Part shown: positions 38,061 to 50,009 of the stretch, one piece after another
Position numbering within the stretch: the first letter of the stretch is position 1
Layout: each line of letters begins with the position of its first letter
Position numbers and translations under genes: made by a program
NCBI GenBank assembly: GCA_019009955.1
Contig: CM032233.1
Span: forward strand, 98,812,501-98,876,500
Origin: Riptortus pedestris
Taxonomy: Eukaryota; Arthropoda; Insecta; Hemiptera; Alydidae
DNA length: 64,000 nucleotides
Direction: 5' to 3'
The notes under the pieces: generated by a model
What the model was told of the DNA's origin: nothing
The model's database searches: none
What the model saw: only the letters and a program-made list of their open reading frames with translations

Positions 38061-38126
38061 GTTGGGAGTCTCCCACAAAAATCGGTTAAGTTGGGAGTCT
38101 TCCACAAAAATCGGTTAAGTTGGGAG
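38061..38126. repeat. 29-bp tandem duplication
   Basis: The unit beginning GTTGGGAGTCT and ending AATCGGTTAA occurs at 38,061-38,089 and 38,090-38,118 with one difference. A third start (GTTGGGAG) follows. Confidence 0.9.
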
Positions 38127-38535
38127 ATGGTTAAAATCAAATTTTTACTCAAAGAAAAATTAATGTACTAACAATAAAAAGATTAAACCTGTAACAAAGG
38201 GGTCTTGAAATATATATTGTTAGGTTGTTATAAGTTATACAATGTATTTTTAGGTTGAAGAAACAAATTTACCACATTTGTTGCTCCATAACAACCATCA
38301 ATTAATTAATACTCATCAAAATTCAGCAATGTTAGAAAGCTGAATGCTATTCAGTATAAAATGAATTTGTTTAAGATCTTAAATTAAGGAGAATCAAACC
38401 AAAACTCTTTTAACTTTATATTTAACATCAGTAATTTAAATTAATGAGCTAATTTCTTTCTATCAATTTTTTTTCTTTAAAAAATTGTTTTCGCATAAAT
38501 ACTAAATGTAGAGGGCATGGAGAATTATCATTATT

Positions 38536-41500
38536 TTATTCTTTCTTTACATCGGGTATTACATTAGCCTGTAAATGGCCAAAACACAGAATATTCACAA
38601 ATTCTTCATTGGTATTACTTCAGCAAAAGACACAGTCAGTAAAAGAAGGGTTGGAGATGAAAATACCATCATCAAACTACTCTGGGTCACAACTCATAGA
38701 ATATCGCATGTTCAAAACTCATTAAAGTTATTTACCCCTACTTAAATGGTGCAAAACAGGGACTGCCTTTTTTTTTTTATTTCACAGGTTTGATAAATTT
38801 CAAATATTGTAAGTATCTTATTTATTTATTATTTCCCCATAAGGCAAAATAGTACAATATCAGGTTGACTTATTAAACAATGTAATAGAATGGATCTTAA
38901 CATTACAATAGCCATGAGAATTGTATTCTTAATCATGTATATATCCAAAAGAAGAGAATGTAGAAGTGAATAAAAACATGTCAAATCCGTTCATCCATAT
39001 CTCTGATATCTTCAAATTTTTAAGGATAGTCTTTTTAAAGAGTGCTCAACAACAAAATTCCAATGTGATCAAGTTCATCGCACGAGAGATACTTTGAGGG
39101 ACTGAGACACATCTTATGCCAACTTACATTTCAATTCCTGTTTACATAAGCTTCTTACTACGGGAGAAATAGAGAACAGATGGTGGGATGAGATCATCAG
39201 TGAGTTACTCCTGGATGTAGGAAATCTGCTTAGTTTACACAGCCCCTATGTGACAAGCCTTTTTGTTATCTCCTAGGTAGGATAGATGGACATATAAAGA
39301 AATTTTCTATGTGAATAAATTTAATAGTGGATTAACATTAAAAGGAACCCAGAAATAATAAGCTACAAAATATAATATGTACAAATAATTTGCTGACCTC
39401 TCTTGAAGGTTACTGATAAACAAACCCACAATCACAGTATTGGAATATATTTTCACCCAAGGTTTTCCCAGGGAAACAGGGATTGATTTGGTACTAGGAC
39501 GCTCCTTAGCTTTCTCACCAAGAACTCCAACCAGAGGTAACTCCTGTAATGAACAAATATAAAACTATAATTCAAATTATATGAAACAAATTTAATACCT
39601 AGGATTTTCAATCCAATGCCAAAAGCTTCATGCTTGCTACAAAGAATAAAACTTATTTTAAGCGTATATACGTATTATTTCTAGTTTATAAATAATCATA
39701 TTTTGATAATGTTTCTATAATAATCGAAATACCTACACACAAATGTAATCAGAAATTTAATTATTGTACTTATATTTTTAAAGATCTTACAAACTTCGAA
39801 ACGACATACAAGCAGGAAGTTCTATTAAAATCAATTATAATTATCGAAGTAATATTGCTTCCATTTACTGGTGGGTACCACTAAATGTAAAAAATATAAC
39901 CACTCTATAAGCTAAGTGAGTATACAATTTTTGAATATACCTATATTTCTTATTGTTCTAAATTTTTACATAGGCGTCTACAGTTGTACAGAGTAGTTTT
40001 CACATACGAGAATCCTGCTCAAATATCTGTACATGTTTATTTCTCTCCACAACCCTCCTCCTATAATAGTTCTCATATCTTTGCATGTAATCAGGTAATA
40101 TTTAAGCATTGTAATAATATTATTACGTTTTATTACCAAAACCAGTATTAAACGTTTTTAATAAGAGTTCTTTTGGATTGCAAAATTAAATACTCGCAAG
40201 TTTCACAGTTTTTTATCACTGCACAATTTATTTCACAATGCACAATACACTTGGTAATTATTCTTAATTACTACTCACAGTATACACTGATAGCGTCACT
40301 GTTCTTCAGATTACACAGTCCAGCAATTCACTCACGGTCACTGAAATTCACAACAAGACGGCACTGCACTGTCCTTTGCTTCGCGGCACTGCACTGTCCT
40401 TTACTTCGCGGCACTACACTGTTCTTTACTTCGCGGCACTGCACTGTCTTAAACACGGCACTAAACTGGTACTTACAGTCACGACACAACACTGTTCTTC
40501 TTCTAAAAACACTTTACCGCACTGCACTAAGTCGCACTGATGTGAACATCAAGACAGGTGAGAATAAAACTGACTCGATCGCGGCTGGCTGTGCTTATAT
40601 AGGTTGTCGGCATACATCAAAGGGGAATTGTCTGGTTCCTTTGACGCTAGGCTGGACGAGTCTATAAGGGGCTAGAACTTTCTGTCGGCTTCTTTGATCT
40701 ACGTCACACTTTCCAAATACGCGACTCTCTCTCTCTCTCTCTCTCTGAAGGATTATTCATGTAAATTTTCCCAACAATATTAAGATTTTCTGTTTATAGT
40801 AAATATTGACATTTTTATAGGATGTACATCATTGAAAAATAATAATTTGAAAAATATATAATTTTTCTATAAATGACTTACAGGTTTTGAAAATAATTTT
40901 TGGAAAATCATTTTGAAAAGTATTTGTATGTTTCATTCTAGATTGCATATTATTTTCTTCATATAAGTGAGCATTTTTTTTTTGTTTTATAATACACCAC
41001 AATTATTCCTTAAAAGTTATATGTACCCCTTCAGGTAATATCTCTATGAGCTACATAAAACAATCAGTTTCCTGTATAAACACATTGGTAGACATACTTT
41101 TTCCTTCATCCTTGGCTATATTTTACGTTCTAATTAATAAAAAAAAAAAAAAGTTTTGTGCAAAATCATAACACTTAGAAAATTTGGTTCATAGCCATTT
41201 ATTTAATTTAGATTCATAAAAATGATAGATTTCCTTTTTTTCAAGTAATTTTAAAATAAAAGTTACACATGTTATACTGAAAAACCTATAACATTTATTT
41301 TTGTGATTTTCTATGTGCATGAGTAAAAATAATTTAACTGCGTTTTTGAAGTATTATCACAATTATAGTTGCTATTTGGGGGATTAAATAGTATAAGATA
41401 TAAGTTAAATATTATTTAGATTCAACAACTTTTCAATTAAGATTAATTTCTCAAAGCTTTTGCCCTATCAATCATGTTAAGAATGTTTTCTCTATTTAAG

Positions 41501-44500
41501 CAAATGGGCAGTCTTCAAATGTTACTCTAATAAAGTAATTTAAATTCTTAATATATAATATTATTTTCACAGAGCCTTTAAGCAATTAAAATCTTTCATC
41601 TTGACAAATACAGTAACCAATATATTTATATTATATACAGTATTTGTAGTCACTCCTGTAAGAACAAATATTCAAATTATACTTATATAAATTTTATTTT
41701 CTTACTGGAATAAGTGAAAGTTTTATTATTTAATTATCAAAAAAAAAAACATATAGAATGACAATTTTTTCATCACAAGATAATAAGCACTGCAATTTAC
41801 TTGCAGTATCTCAAAGTAAATATTAACATTTGAATGAATTTTAAAAGAAAGTTTATTAGTATTCGAACATCCTATCCTTAAGAAGAAGAGTGAGAGAGAG
41901 AAAGAAGCATGTAAGGGAGATAGGGAGCATTACTTTGCAGAAACTAAACAAAGAACAAATTAAAAATAAAATGATTAACTAAATAAATTTTGATCGACAA
42001 CTTATACGTTAACCACTTAAGAATAAATAATAAATGTTTTTGACAATTTAGAATATATTTGTACTTACATATTGACTAGTTTGAGCATTTAGAACACTGT
42101 ATGTGTGAGAGAGACTCATCTTGGAAACTAAAATTCTTTTATCAGCAAGAACATTCTTAGCAGTGCTTAAACATGAGGCCATTGCCTAAAAAGTTATGAA
42201 AGGGAAAGTAATTATTAAAAACTACAACTGCTTACCACTATTTATTGTACTATTAAATTATCTTATTGGTCAAATGTTCTAAGGGATCAATAATATATTT
42301 GAAAATAAAGGTAAATAAACAAGATTACCTGAGCTTGAGTATTAATTTTTATTAAGGCTTTTCCAGCAAATTTTGGACTTCCACTATTGCCCTCATTTGT
42401 GAAATTGCTGTAAAGATTCAAAACGGATGGAACTCTTTCACCAATAGTCCATACTGAAATTTGTGGTTGGCCTGCATTAATTTCGTCATCAATGGAGAAA
42501 TGTGATACTCTGTTTAATGTTCTCTGGACCTAAAACAATAGTACATAAAATACTACCAATGGCAAGTTTTTTTTTATCAAATCCAGGTCAAATGGAGCTT
42601 CCAGAAAGCTGCCCTCTGTCCTACAATTTACTAGTTTTTATTAATGCTGGTAACGATCATGGGATAGTCAAAATACAGTAAATTAATTGTTCAATAATGT
42701 TATTAAATTAGTAACACTAAGATCCAATATTTTTGAAGAAAGTATTTTGAAATAATGTCAAATAGGCCTTGTGCATGATTACTTTTAAAAACCACAATAA
42801 AATTATACTAGCTGCCTTCACACTGAATGATTAAGTGTAATGGCAGAGGTAAATATCCTACAAGGACTGTAAATCTTGATAGGTAGTTGGAGAATGCGAA
42901 ACCTCAGTTAGGTAACCCAGTTTTTATGCTTCTATTATGAACCATTTTTATAACCCATAAACAACCTCTGGTATAAAATAGTCTTCATTTTCAAGTCATT
43001 CAAAACATTTTTTTATACACAATGCTTAAAAAAAAAAAAAATAATAAACACATAATACATTACTAATGTTCTTACCTGTAGCTCATTTTTATTAATTTTC
43101 TTCACAATAAATAATTGATCTCTAATTTGGACAATGTAATACTTGTAGTCTGGTTCATATGTATAAAATGGCCTCAAAGTAATAAATGTGGTTGACGCAG
43201 GACAAAGCTTACATGAACAAATGATTTTTTTCCCACATGATTCTATGAGATCACCACCAGATGTAATCACAACAGAATCAATGTTTTCTCCTTTAAAAAA
43301 TACAATTTTTTAAAACATAAATAAGATAAAAATGTATTCATACAAAGTATATTTCTTGACAGATGGAATAGAAATTACAGTCAGAACCGAGCACATTAGA
43401 AAAGCTTCATAGCTTACATAGAAAAAGCTCATTATATAAGTAAAAAAAGAAGCACATTTAAATGTAAAATTATAATGGTATATGCAGGGAGAGAAGTATC
43501 AAGAGAAAGATATTTGGAATCGTAAGATATCAGAAACGATGGCAGGCCAGGAAAGAAACGCCAAATTGATAAATTTCATGGCTAGTCTGATATCTGTGTG
43601 ATTAAGAAGGGCAGATATTAATAGTTAGGACACGTTAAGGGGGAAAAGTCCAACAGGCTGCTGGAAAAATGCAGTGAACACTAGGTAGACCGAGAAGGAG
43701 AGGTAGGCCCAAACAGAGATGGCTGAAAGGCTTAAGGGAGGTGGGAGTCTGGAGTTAAGGACCCTTGCAACAGAGCCCGTACAATGGTTTAAGATTTGTG
43801 GCAGAGGCCTATGATCTGCAACAACTTTAGCATCTAATGGTCAATTTACTTCTACGTCAGTATCTTTATTCTTTCTTCAAATAGCTCGTCAATGGACAGC
43901 CTCAGTTAATTTGCCAACAATTTCATAAACACAAAGTCCCTATTGAGTTAGTCATTGAAGATCGAGAGTACACACAGCTCTAGTCCAACAGTATTTAGCA
44001 CTGGTGAACAGGAAGCAAATTAATTTTCCACTAGATAACGCAAGACCCCAAACGTCCAAGATTACCACAGCAAAAGTCAAGGAGCTGAGAAATGATCTTC
44101 TTCCTTATTCATCTCCAAAGTCCTATCTTCAGATTAAAACCTGTTCCAGGCCTGGGCACACTACAACCATGGTAAGTGTTTTACAAATTTCAAGAAGAGA
44201 AAAATGGGTGTGAAGAATTTTTGTCTATCAAAAGATTTATGCCACCAAAAGGTATTGGACATTTCACACAAATTTGGCTTCAAGAGATAGAGAATGTAAG
44301 GAGGACAACTTAACAAATTGTTATAATTGTAAATATGTAAAAAAAGTATATAACTATGACATGTGTCTTGGTGATTCTATTATTTGAAGGGGGGGGGGGG
44401 AGGGAGGAAAGTCTGTTCTGCAGGCGCTACTTAAACTAAGCAGGTTCCCTAGTTCCTGCAATACCATACAGATGACAATCTCAATATTCAATTCATTATT

Positions 44501-46189
44501 TCTTCCATATTATGAAGTGTATGTAAACAGGACACAAGAGGTTTATTGATACAGATGGTTTAAATGAAAATTGTATGAGTAGGTTTAACAATAGACTAAA
44601 AATTAAAAAATAAAAATAACCCAATTAATATTCGACTGAGAGAACAACTATAAAGAACAATAATTGTATGTTATTACATTTCCAACCAGATTGAATATAT
44701 CACATTTTCTGATCCGAATCATAATAACTTTTATTTTACATGAAATGTTAACAACCAAACAAAAATTATAGGTTCAAAACTGAATATATATATGGTCCGG
44801 CAGAAAGGACGGACGGTATTTAAAAAGTTATAAAACAGTTAATTTTTACTCAAAAACAAATTTATTGATGCAATAAGGTTCACAAGAAAATAGCATTTGA
44901 GACAGTCCAGTGTGGAAAATAACCTCAGGCATGTGGTGGCCGAAATCGTAGATGCAGTACTGGAGGAAGTTCGCATAGACTCTCTCCGACATTGCTCCCT
45001 CAACTTGGGCGACTTCCACGCGAATTTCATCCAGAAATCTGGGCTTGTGTCCCAACCCGACGTGTGTGGTTCCAGCAGGATGGCTAGAGTATACGGACAC
45101 AAGCCCCGAACTCACGTCACAATTTTTGTTTGATCGGTACCAGATTTGATATTTAAATGCTTTATGGAAAACTAAATATCAAGTTAAAGACTGAAACTGT
45201 AACATTGGGAGGAGGAGCGTTTAAGAGAGGGAGAATTTTGAAAATTCAAAATATCTCCGTTATTATTCGTCGGATCAAACAATTGTATAAAACCAATCTT
45301 ATTGTAAATTAACTTTTCTATAAATGCAGATATTTATAATTTTTCTCTATCTTGAATATTAACCAAAATATTTCCATTTTTTTAATTTTCAGCCTTCAGG
45401 AAACCTCCACTCCTACCCATGCCATATTAACAATAAGTTGTTATATCATGAAGCTTAAAACCAAATACTGTTTTGATGGGCCTTTATTAAATAAGATATA
45501 TGTAAATACATTGTGATGACATCATCATATAAGATTATATGTTCTTTACTCAAAAATGTTTATTTGATCTATGCTAAGCTCAATATTTTATTGTTTCATG
45601 GAGCACTTGTTTTCATAATCGTTAATGGGTGAAATCGGATGAGGAATAGGGGTGGTTTAAAGAGGGGGTAATCTGAAAATTCAAAATATCTCCTTTATAT
45701 GAGTCAGATAGAAAACTGTTATAGAACCAATCTTGTTAAACTATTCATACTCTACAATTTTTGTCTCGTGCATTTGTTCATAGCTCAAATATTTAATGAG
45801 TTATTCATACTTTTATGTTTCCAGTGTTGCGTAAACCCGCACTATTACTTATCAAATTTCGACTCAGAAATTGAAAATATATGGACAGATGACACTATCA
45901 CTATACTATACTACTGGGTCATTCCTGCACAGTGTGGAAATCTGCTTAGTTTATGCAGCCTCTGTGTGGCAAACATTTTCTGTTGACAGGTGGTAAATGG
46001 AAAAATATTTTCCTGATAATGACAAACATTCTTTCTGAAACAATAAATAGATCAATAAAAATAAGTCAAATAATACAATTTCAAGAAAATTTGACCCTGA
46101 ACTTCAGTGATTTTAGTCCAATTTTGTACACAACAAATGTCAACTAGTTTTCAAAACTATTTGGGAGTTACAGATATGCAAACCTTTTT

Positions 46190-46249
<60 letters not shown>

Positions 46250-47441
46250 CCAATTAGGCCTACGTTGAAAGCTTTAAAATCCTAATTTTAGCCAAGATTG
46301 TTAAAATAGGGTAATACAAAATATTTCATTCTTCAGCATAAATAGGCAGTTCCATTTATGGTATAGTATCCTTTTAAGATGAAGGAAGAAGGGGTTCAAG
46401 ATATTGATTGAAGAAAATGGGCACAATATACAGTAATAATAATACTTATTTAAATATTACATTAATATTTTCACCCGCCCCCCCCCCCGTAATATACCCG
46501 AGTAGGTTTATAATTACTTTACAACTATCGCAGTAGGCAAAAAAAAAAAAAACATGCTCTTATGCAGGTTTCTTCATGAGTACCCATTTCTACAAAATAT
46601 ACCTACAGTTTCAATTTGCTACAATTAAACTAAATAATATACATGTCGTAATCTTCTTATTCCCATTGATGTTGCTCACAATAACTAAGTGTAGCTTTTT
46701 AATTTTCCAAGAGAAATAATAAAGAAAAATGTTTTCCCAATAATTTGATAGTCCATCTGAAAAAATGTATTTTGTAAAATGTAATTTTGATCAAATGTAT
46801 ACTTATAAAAACAATTAACCAAAATGCACAGAAAAAAAATATTACTTTTCACAACAGTATTTATTAAGTACCCTGAAGATATATAATTTTGTCTAGACTC
46901 AATAACAATTTTAAGCAGTGTTTTTAATCATTTGTTTAATGTTGTTAATAATCAACTCCAGTGACAGAAGTAGTGCTTATCAAAAATAATTGGCAATTTT
47001 TCAAGCCATTTAATGTTTTGTAAAAAACTAATACTGCTGTGTTTCCATTACAGTCATCATCTTACTATAATGAAGGATAATCAATAAATATTTAAACAAA
47101 TAAATCAGGGACTTTCTAGAACAGGATAAAAATCCAATGAAACCAAGGTTTGTTAACACACATTTATAGATATCCAACATAACTGTCTCAATAAATGTTC
47201 CAAAAACTCATTAATACGAAATAAACAAACATTTAATCCATTAATTAAAATTATCAAGTTCATATTTGGTAACATATATAAGAAAGAAAGTGACATCAAG
47301 AAAAATAATCTTTTTTTAAAAATTATTCGACATTATTAATACTTTCAATTAAACTGAAGGAAAATACGTACCTTCAACTTCGTAAAAAGTTGGCGTATAA
47401 TGATAAACAACAGATCCTGAATCACTCCCAAATTCAGACAT
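38536..47441 (-). CDS. Unidentified multi-exon protein gene, about 276 residues
   Basis: Exons in transcript order: 47,441-47,372; 43,290-43,076; 42,529-42,329; 42,185-42,069; 39,543-39,398; tentatively 38,617-38,536. The first five have good splice sites (GTACGT, GTAAGA, GTAATC and GTAAGT donors) and agreeing phases. The fifth donor is weak (GTCAGC), but its phase fits a last exon ending just before AATAAA. If that exon is wrong, the fifth reads on to a stop at 39,307. The product starts MSEFGSDSGSVV, has no signal peptide or membrane segment, and is rich in short beta-like stretches (YYIVQIRDQLFIVKK, WVKIYSNTVIVGLFI). A CSCKLC cluster occurs in exon 2. I do not recognise the family. The gene is convergent with the sulfotransferase gene and starts 2.6 kb from BRK1 on the opposite strand. 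Confidence 0.6.
39220..39310 (-). repeat. Inverted block B plus a fragment of H
   Basis: TCTGCTTAGTTTACACAGCC and the TGTGACAAGCC end of inverted block B are followed by the TCCTAGGTAGGAT part of block H. It lies against the tentative stop of the unidentified gene's fifth exon. Confidence 0.55.
40361..40462. repeat. 25-bp tandem repeat, about 4 units
   Basis: Units of the type GCACTGTCCTTTACTTCGCG plus GCACT start at 40,366, 40,391, 40,416 and 40,441 (last one degraded). They lie in the large intron of the - strand gene. The 164-codon + strand frame across it is repeat-driven and not supported. Confidence 0.85.
40727..40746. repeat. (CT)n microsatellite
   Basis: About ten CT units. A TATATAGG motif stands about 130 bp before it. 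Confidence 0.8.
43590..43830 (+). mobile_element. Fragment resembling a LINE ORF2 C-terminus
   Basis: About 43,680-43,755 encodes LGRPRRRGRPKQRWLKGLRE, close to the RRRGRPK.RW.D.V pattern found after the RT in many insect non-LTR elements. Flanking frames are broken. No RT domain adjoins it. Confidence 0.4.
43985..44200 (+). mobile_element. Mariner transposase fragment
   Basis: The frame reads LVQQYLALVNRKQINFPLDN then ARPQTSKIT. This fits the segment around the second catalytic aspartate of mariner transposases (..F..DNARPH). Upstream and downstream catalytic regions are missing or shifted. A dead fragment. Confidence 0.6.
44400..44450 (+). repeat. Block B copy
   Basis: CAGGCGCTACTTAAACTAAG and CAGGTTCCCTAG match block B with several differences. 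It follows a G run. Confidence 0.45.
44792..45115 (-). mobile_element. DUF4817-type DDE transposase, C-terminal fragment
   Basis: On the - strand, about 45,050-44,900 reads IRVEVAQVEGAMSERVYANF followed by GHHMPEVIFHT. This is the usual tail of insect transposases of the HTH(DUF4817)-DDE group. The DDE core is absent. A possible terminal sequence (GGTCCGGCAGAAAGGACGG on the +) stands at 44,794 directly beside (TA)n. Confidence 0.5.
45125..45845 (-). repeat. Two inverted block C copies in a row
   Basis: One at about 45,130-45,460 and one at about 45,560-45,845, each with GAAATCGG...GGAG, AATATCTCC and GTTCTATACAA-like landmarks in inverted order. Inverted block B follows at 45,940-45,975. Confidence 0.6.
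46199..46248. repeat. (TA)n microsatellite
   Basis: About 24 TA units after an A run. It lies in intron 1 of the - strand gene. Confidence 0.9.
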
Positions 47442-48039
47442 TATGACAGAACTGACAAACTACATTTTGAATTCATTATAACCTTCTTCATGTAAAGGCG
47501 CGAAGTAATGCCATACAAATAATACACCGAGGTTTCAAAGTAAAAAAATGTTATTATTGATTCAGCCAATAAGGTATAGAAACAGCAATAAAATGTGACT
47601 GTTTTAAGCTCAAAATTTAAGACAGTTCTCAAGACAATGAAATGCCGGGACTGAAAAAAATGGTCTATTATGCAATATATTCTTCCAATGACACCCAAAA
47701 TGGTGTTAAATTTTTTGAACAGGTTCTTCTTTTTTTTTATTCCAGTAAAGAAAAGAAGAGAAACACCATCTTCATATTGTTTGTATTTAATGTATATCAG
47801 GTCTCCAAATCATAAAAAAATGGTTAAAAAGGAGCAATCAATTGTAAAGTAACTTCTTAGGTGAAAGTGTAGTATAGTCCCCCCCCCCTTGGTGGTGCAC
47901 TTTTCAAAATGACGACCACGGCAATTTTGTTTTTCTAACTTTATCTTTTTTAACACTTTAGACTTTAGTGGCCGCATTCAAAAATTTCCAAAATACGCCT
48001 TCGGTGATTTTATTTTAACCGTGTGGAATTTAATTTTTC

Positions 48040-48660
48040 CGTGACGCAAGGGCTACGTAAACTTTCAGATTTCCCACACAATGCATCTCTTCCCTCAATA
48101 TATTTTCTATTCTAAATTTAAATTCGATAAGTATGAGTGAGGACTAACTGAAAGTGAAAATAAGAAAGCAGGAATAACTCTTTAATACTTAAGCTAAGAA
48201 AGAATGTAAAGAACAACAATTGTAGAGCATCAACAGCAGAACAGGATTCGATCTGTTCAATAAAACTCACAAAAACGATTTTCGAATAAAAATGTATTTC
48301 ACTATGTAAAAGTTCATTGAAGACAATATTTGGTTTTGATTCTTCAAATGAAGTGGTCCATGATATAACACCTTATCCTTAATATGACATGAGAAAGAAT
48401 GAAGATCTATTAAAGACCGAAAACTAAAATATGCAATTATCTCGCTTAATATTCAAGGTACAAAAAACTTGTGTATACCAACATTTATAGAACATTACAT
48501 TTACAATAAGATTGATTCTATGCAGTGTTTCGATCCGACGTGTGTGTTTCATGTTTTGAACTGGCCTCATTTTTGTCATCTCTTGGGTAGGATTCATGGA
48601 CATTTGAGTGAGTATTGCGAAAATGAGTACAACCTCAATAACTGACCTACTAAAAATCTA
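48040..48660 (+). repeat. Composite repeat, B - C - inverted H without microsatellite
   Basis: B is at 48,040-48,080 and C at about 48,370-48,540. Inverted H runs to about 48,655. Only TGTGTG remains where other copies have the long tract, so the microsatellite length varies between copies. Confidence 0.6.
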
Positions 48661-49364
48661 GATGTAAAATGTTACGTTACTTTAACCACCATAGTCAGAC
48701 CTCAATAGCATTGATGATATTAGTATACTCTATAAATTTATGTTGCTTAAAAACCCTCAACTATGCGTTCTTTACTAATTGCGAAACTTCTTTCTAAGAA
48801 TTTTAATATCCACATTTTAATAATTCTCTCGTTCTTCTCGAAAACAAGTACATTCGACTAGCAGGATTTTTATATGGCATAGAAAAACATGTCTATTCGT
48901 GAAACCAATCTTCAAGCTTTAATGTCTGTTTCGATTCTATTATACCCTTTACTATTACTAGCACATACTATTGCAAATAGTGAGCAAGTGAGAAACTATC
49001 ATTGTTATAATTGGCAATGCCAAAAAATCATTTCAATAACTTTCAATCTCATAAATATATTTTCCATGTGGCAATGTGTTTTATTATTATGTATTATTTC
49101 CTTATGAGTAAAATGGAAAATATTTCTTTTTAAAAATTGTAAACTGGTCAGAAATAAAAATTACAGTAATATTCATTTCAGTCAAGAATGTGTAGCTGCT
49201 CATACATATAAAGATTAAGAAGTAACGATTTGACATTTTAAGACTCTACTATGTAATAAGGATACTTAGTGTTTGCCTATAAAAACTAGCCATGGTCTTT
49301 TAGAGTTTCACTTCTCTTATTCGTCTTTTTGATAAAAAGCCTGTACATAATTTAAATCCTTTAA

Positions 49365-49905
49365 TTGTTCAAATTCTCACTAAAAAGTAGAGAACTGGAG
49401 TATGGTCGGAGGGTACACCAAAGTTGTAGTTTACATACTCTTACTGGTCACTGCCTGTCATCAGTTGGCTACGTGCTACTGGTCATTTCTAACAACTCTG
49501 GCTTTGGGCTGAATTTTCCTCTCGATGCCTTTATTGGCATGAATGGAATTTTCCTTTTGACGCCTTTATTGTTGGATAGTCAGACGCAGAAAGTACTGCA
49601 TCGCATTGTGACCCACCTTATTCCTTCGATCTTTCCTGTGGAAATAAGGATTTGCTATTCACGGGAGCAATTACCTTGTGTCACTGCAAATAATGCCGAT
49701 TGGAGATACTGGTTTAGCTTTAAACATTCCATTGTTACAAATTCACTCCTTTAATGTCCTTTGCCGAATTTCATTTCATCATGTCTTTTATCCAGGGGCG
49801 TCAAACTGTCTTGTGGTTTGGAAGATCAAAGCAACCGTCTCTGTAGTTTTCATTGCTCTATGTCTACGCTATAAAATTATTGGTCAAAATTCTAAAGCTT
49901 ACTAA
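49365..49905 (+). pseudogene. Possible WD40-repeat pseudogene fragment
   Basis: The 129-codon frame contains SLHTLTGHCLSSVGYVLLVI and NFPLDAFIGMNG, which loosely follow a WD40 repeat (L.GH...V........LD..I..W). The next stretch continues the resemblance only after frame changes. The weak match to SKI8/WDR61-type proteins is from memory. It could equally be chance. Confidence 0.25.
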
Positions 49906-50009
49906 TCGACTTTAGCTATCATACATTATCAGATTATTATTTCTAACACTTTTTGTTTTTTCTTTAATGTTTTCATTTATAAGTTCAATAGTTTTATTTA
50001 TGAATATTA

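Noticed and set aside
37853..38152. 99-codon - strand frame downstream of the sulfotransferase gene
   Set aside because: It includes the 29-bp tandem repeat, has no family resemblance and no splice partner in phase with the unidentified - strand gene.
40173..40667. 164-codon + strand frame
   Set aside because: It spans the 25-bp tandem repeat and is low complexity (RRHCTVL repeated). No homologue or start context.
48889..49107. 72-codon + strand frame with hydrophobic segments
   Set aside because: No homology, no splice sites, AT-rich composition like the surroundings.
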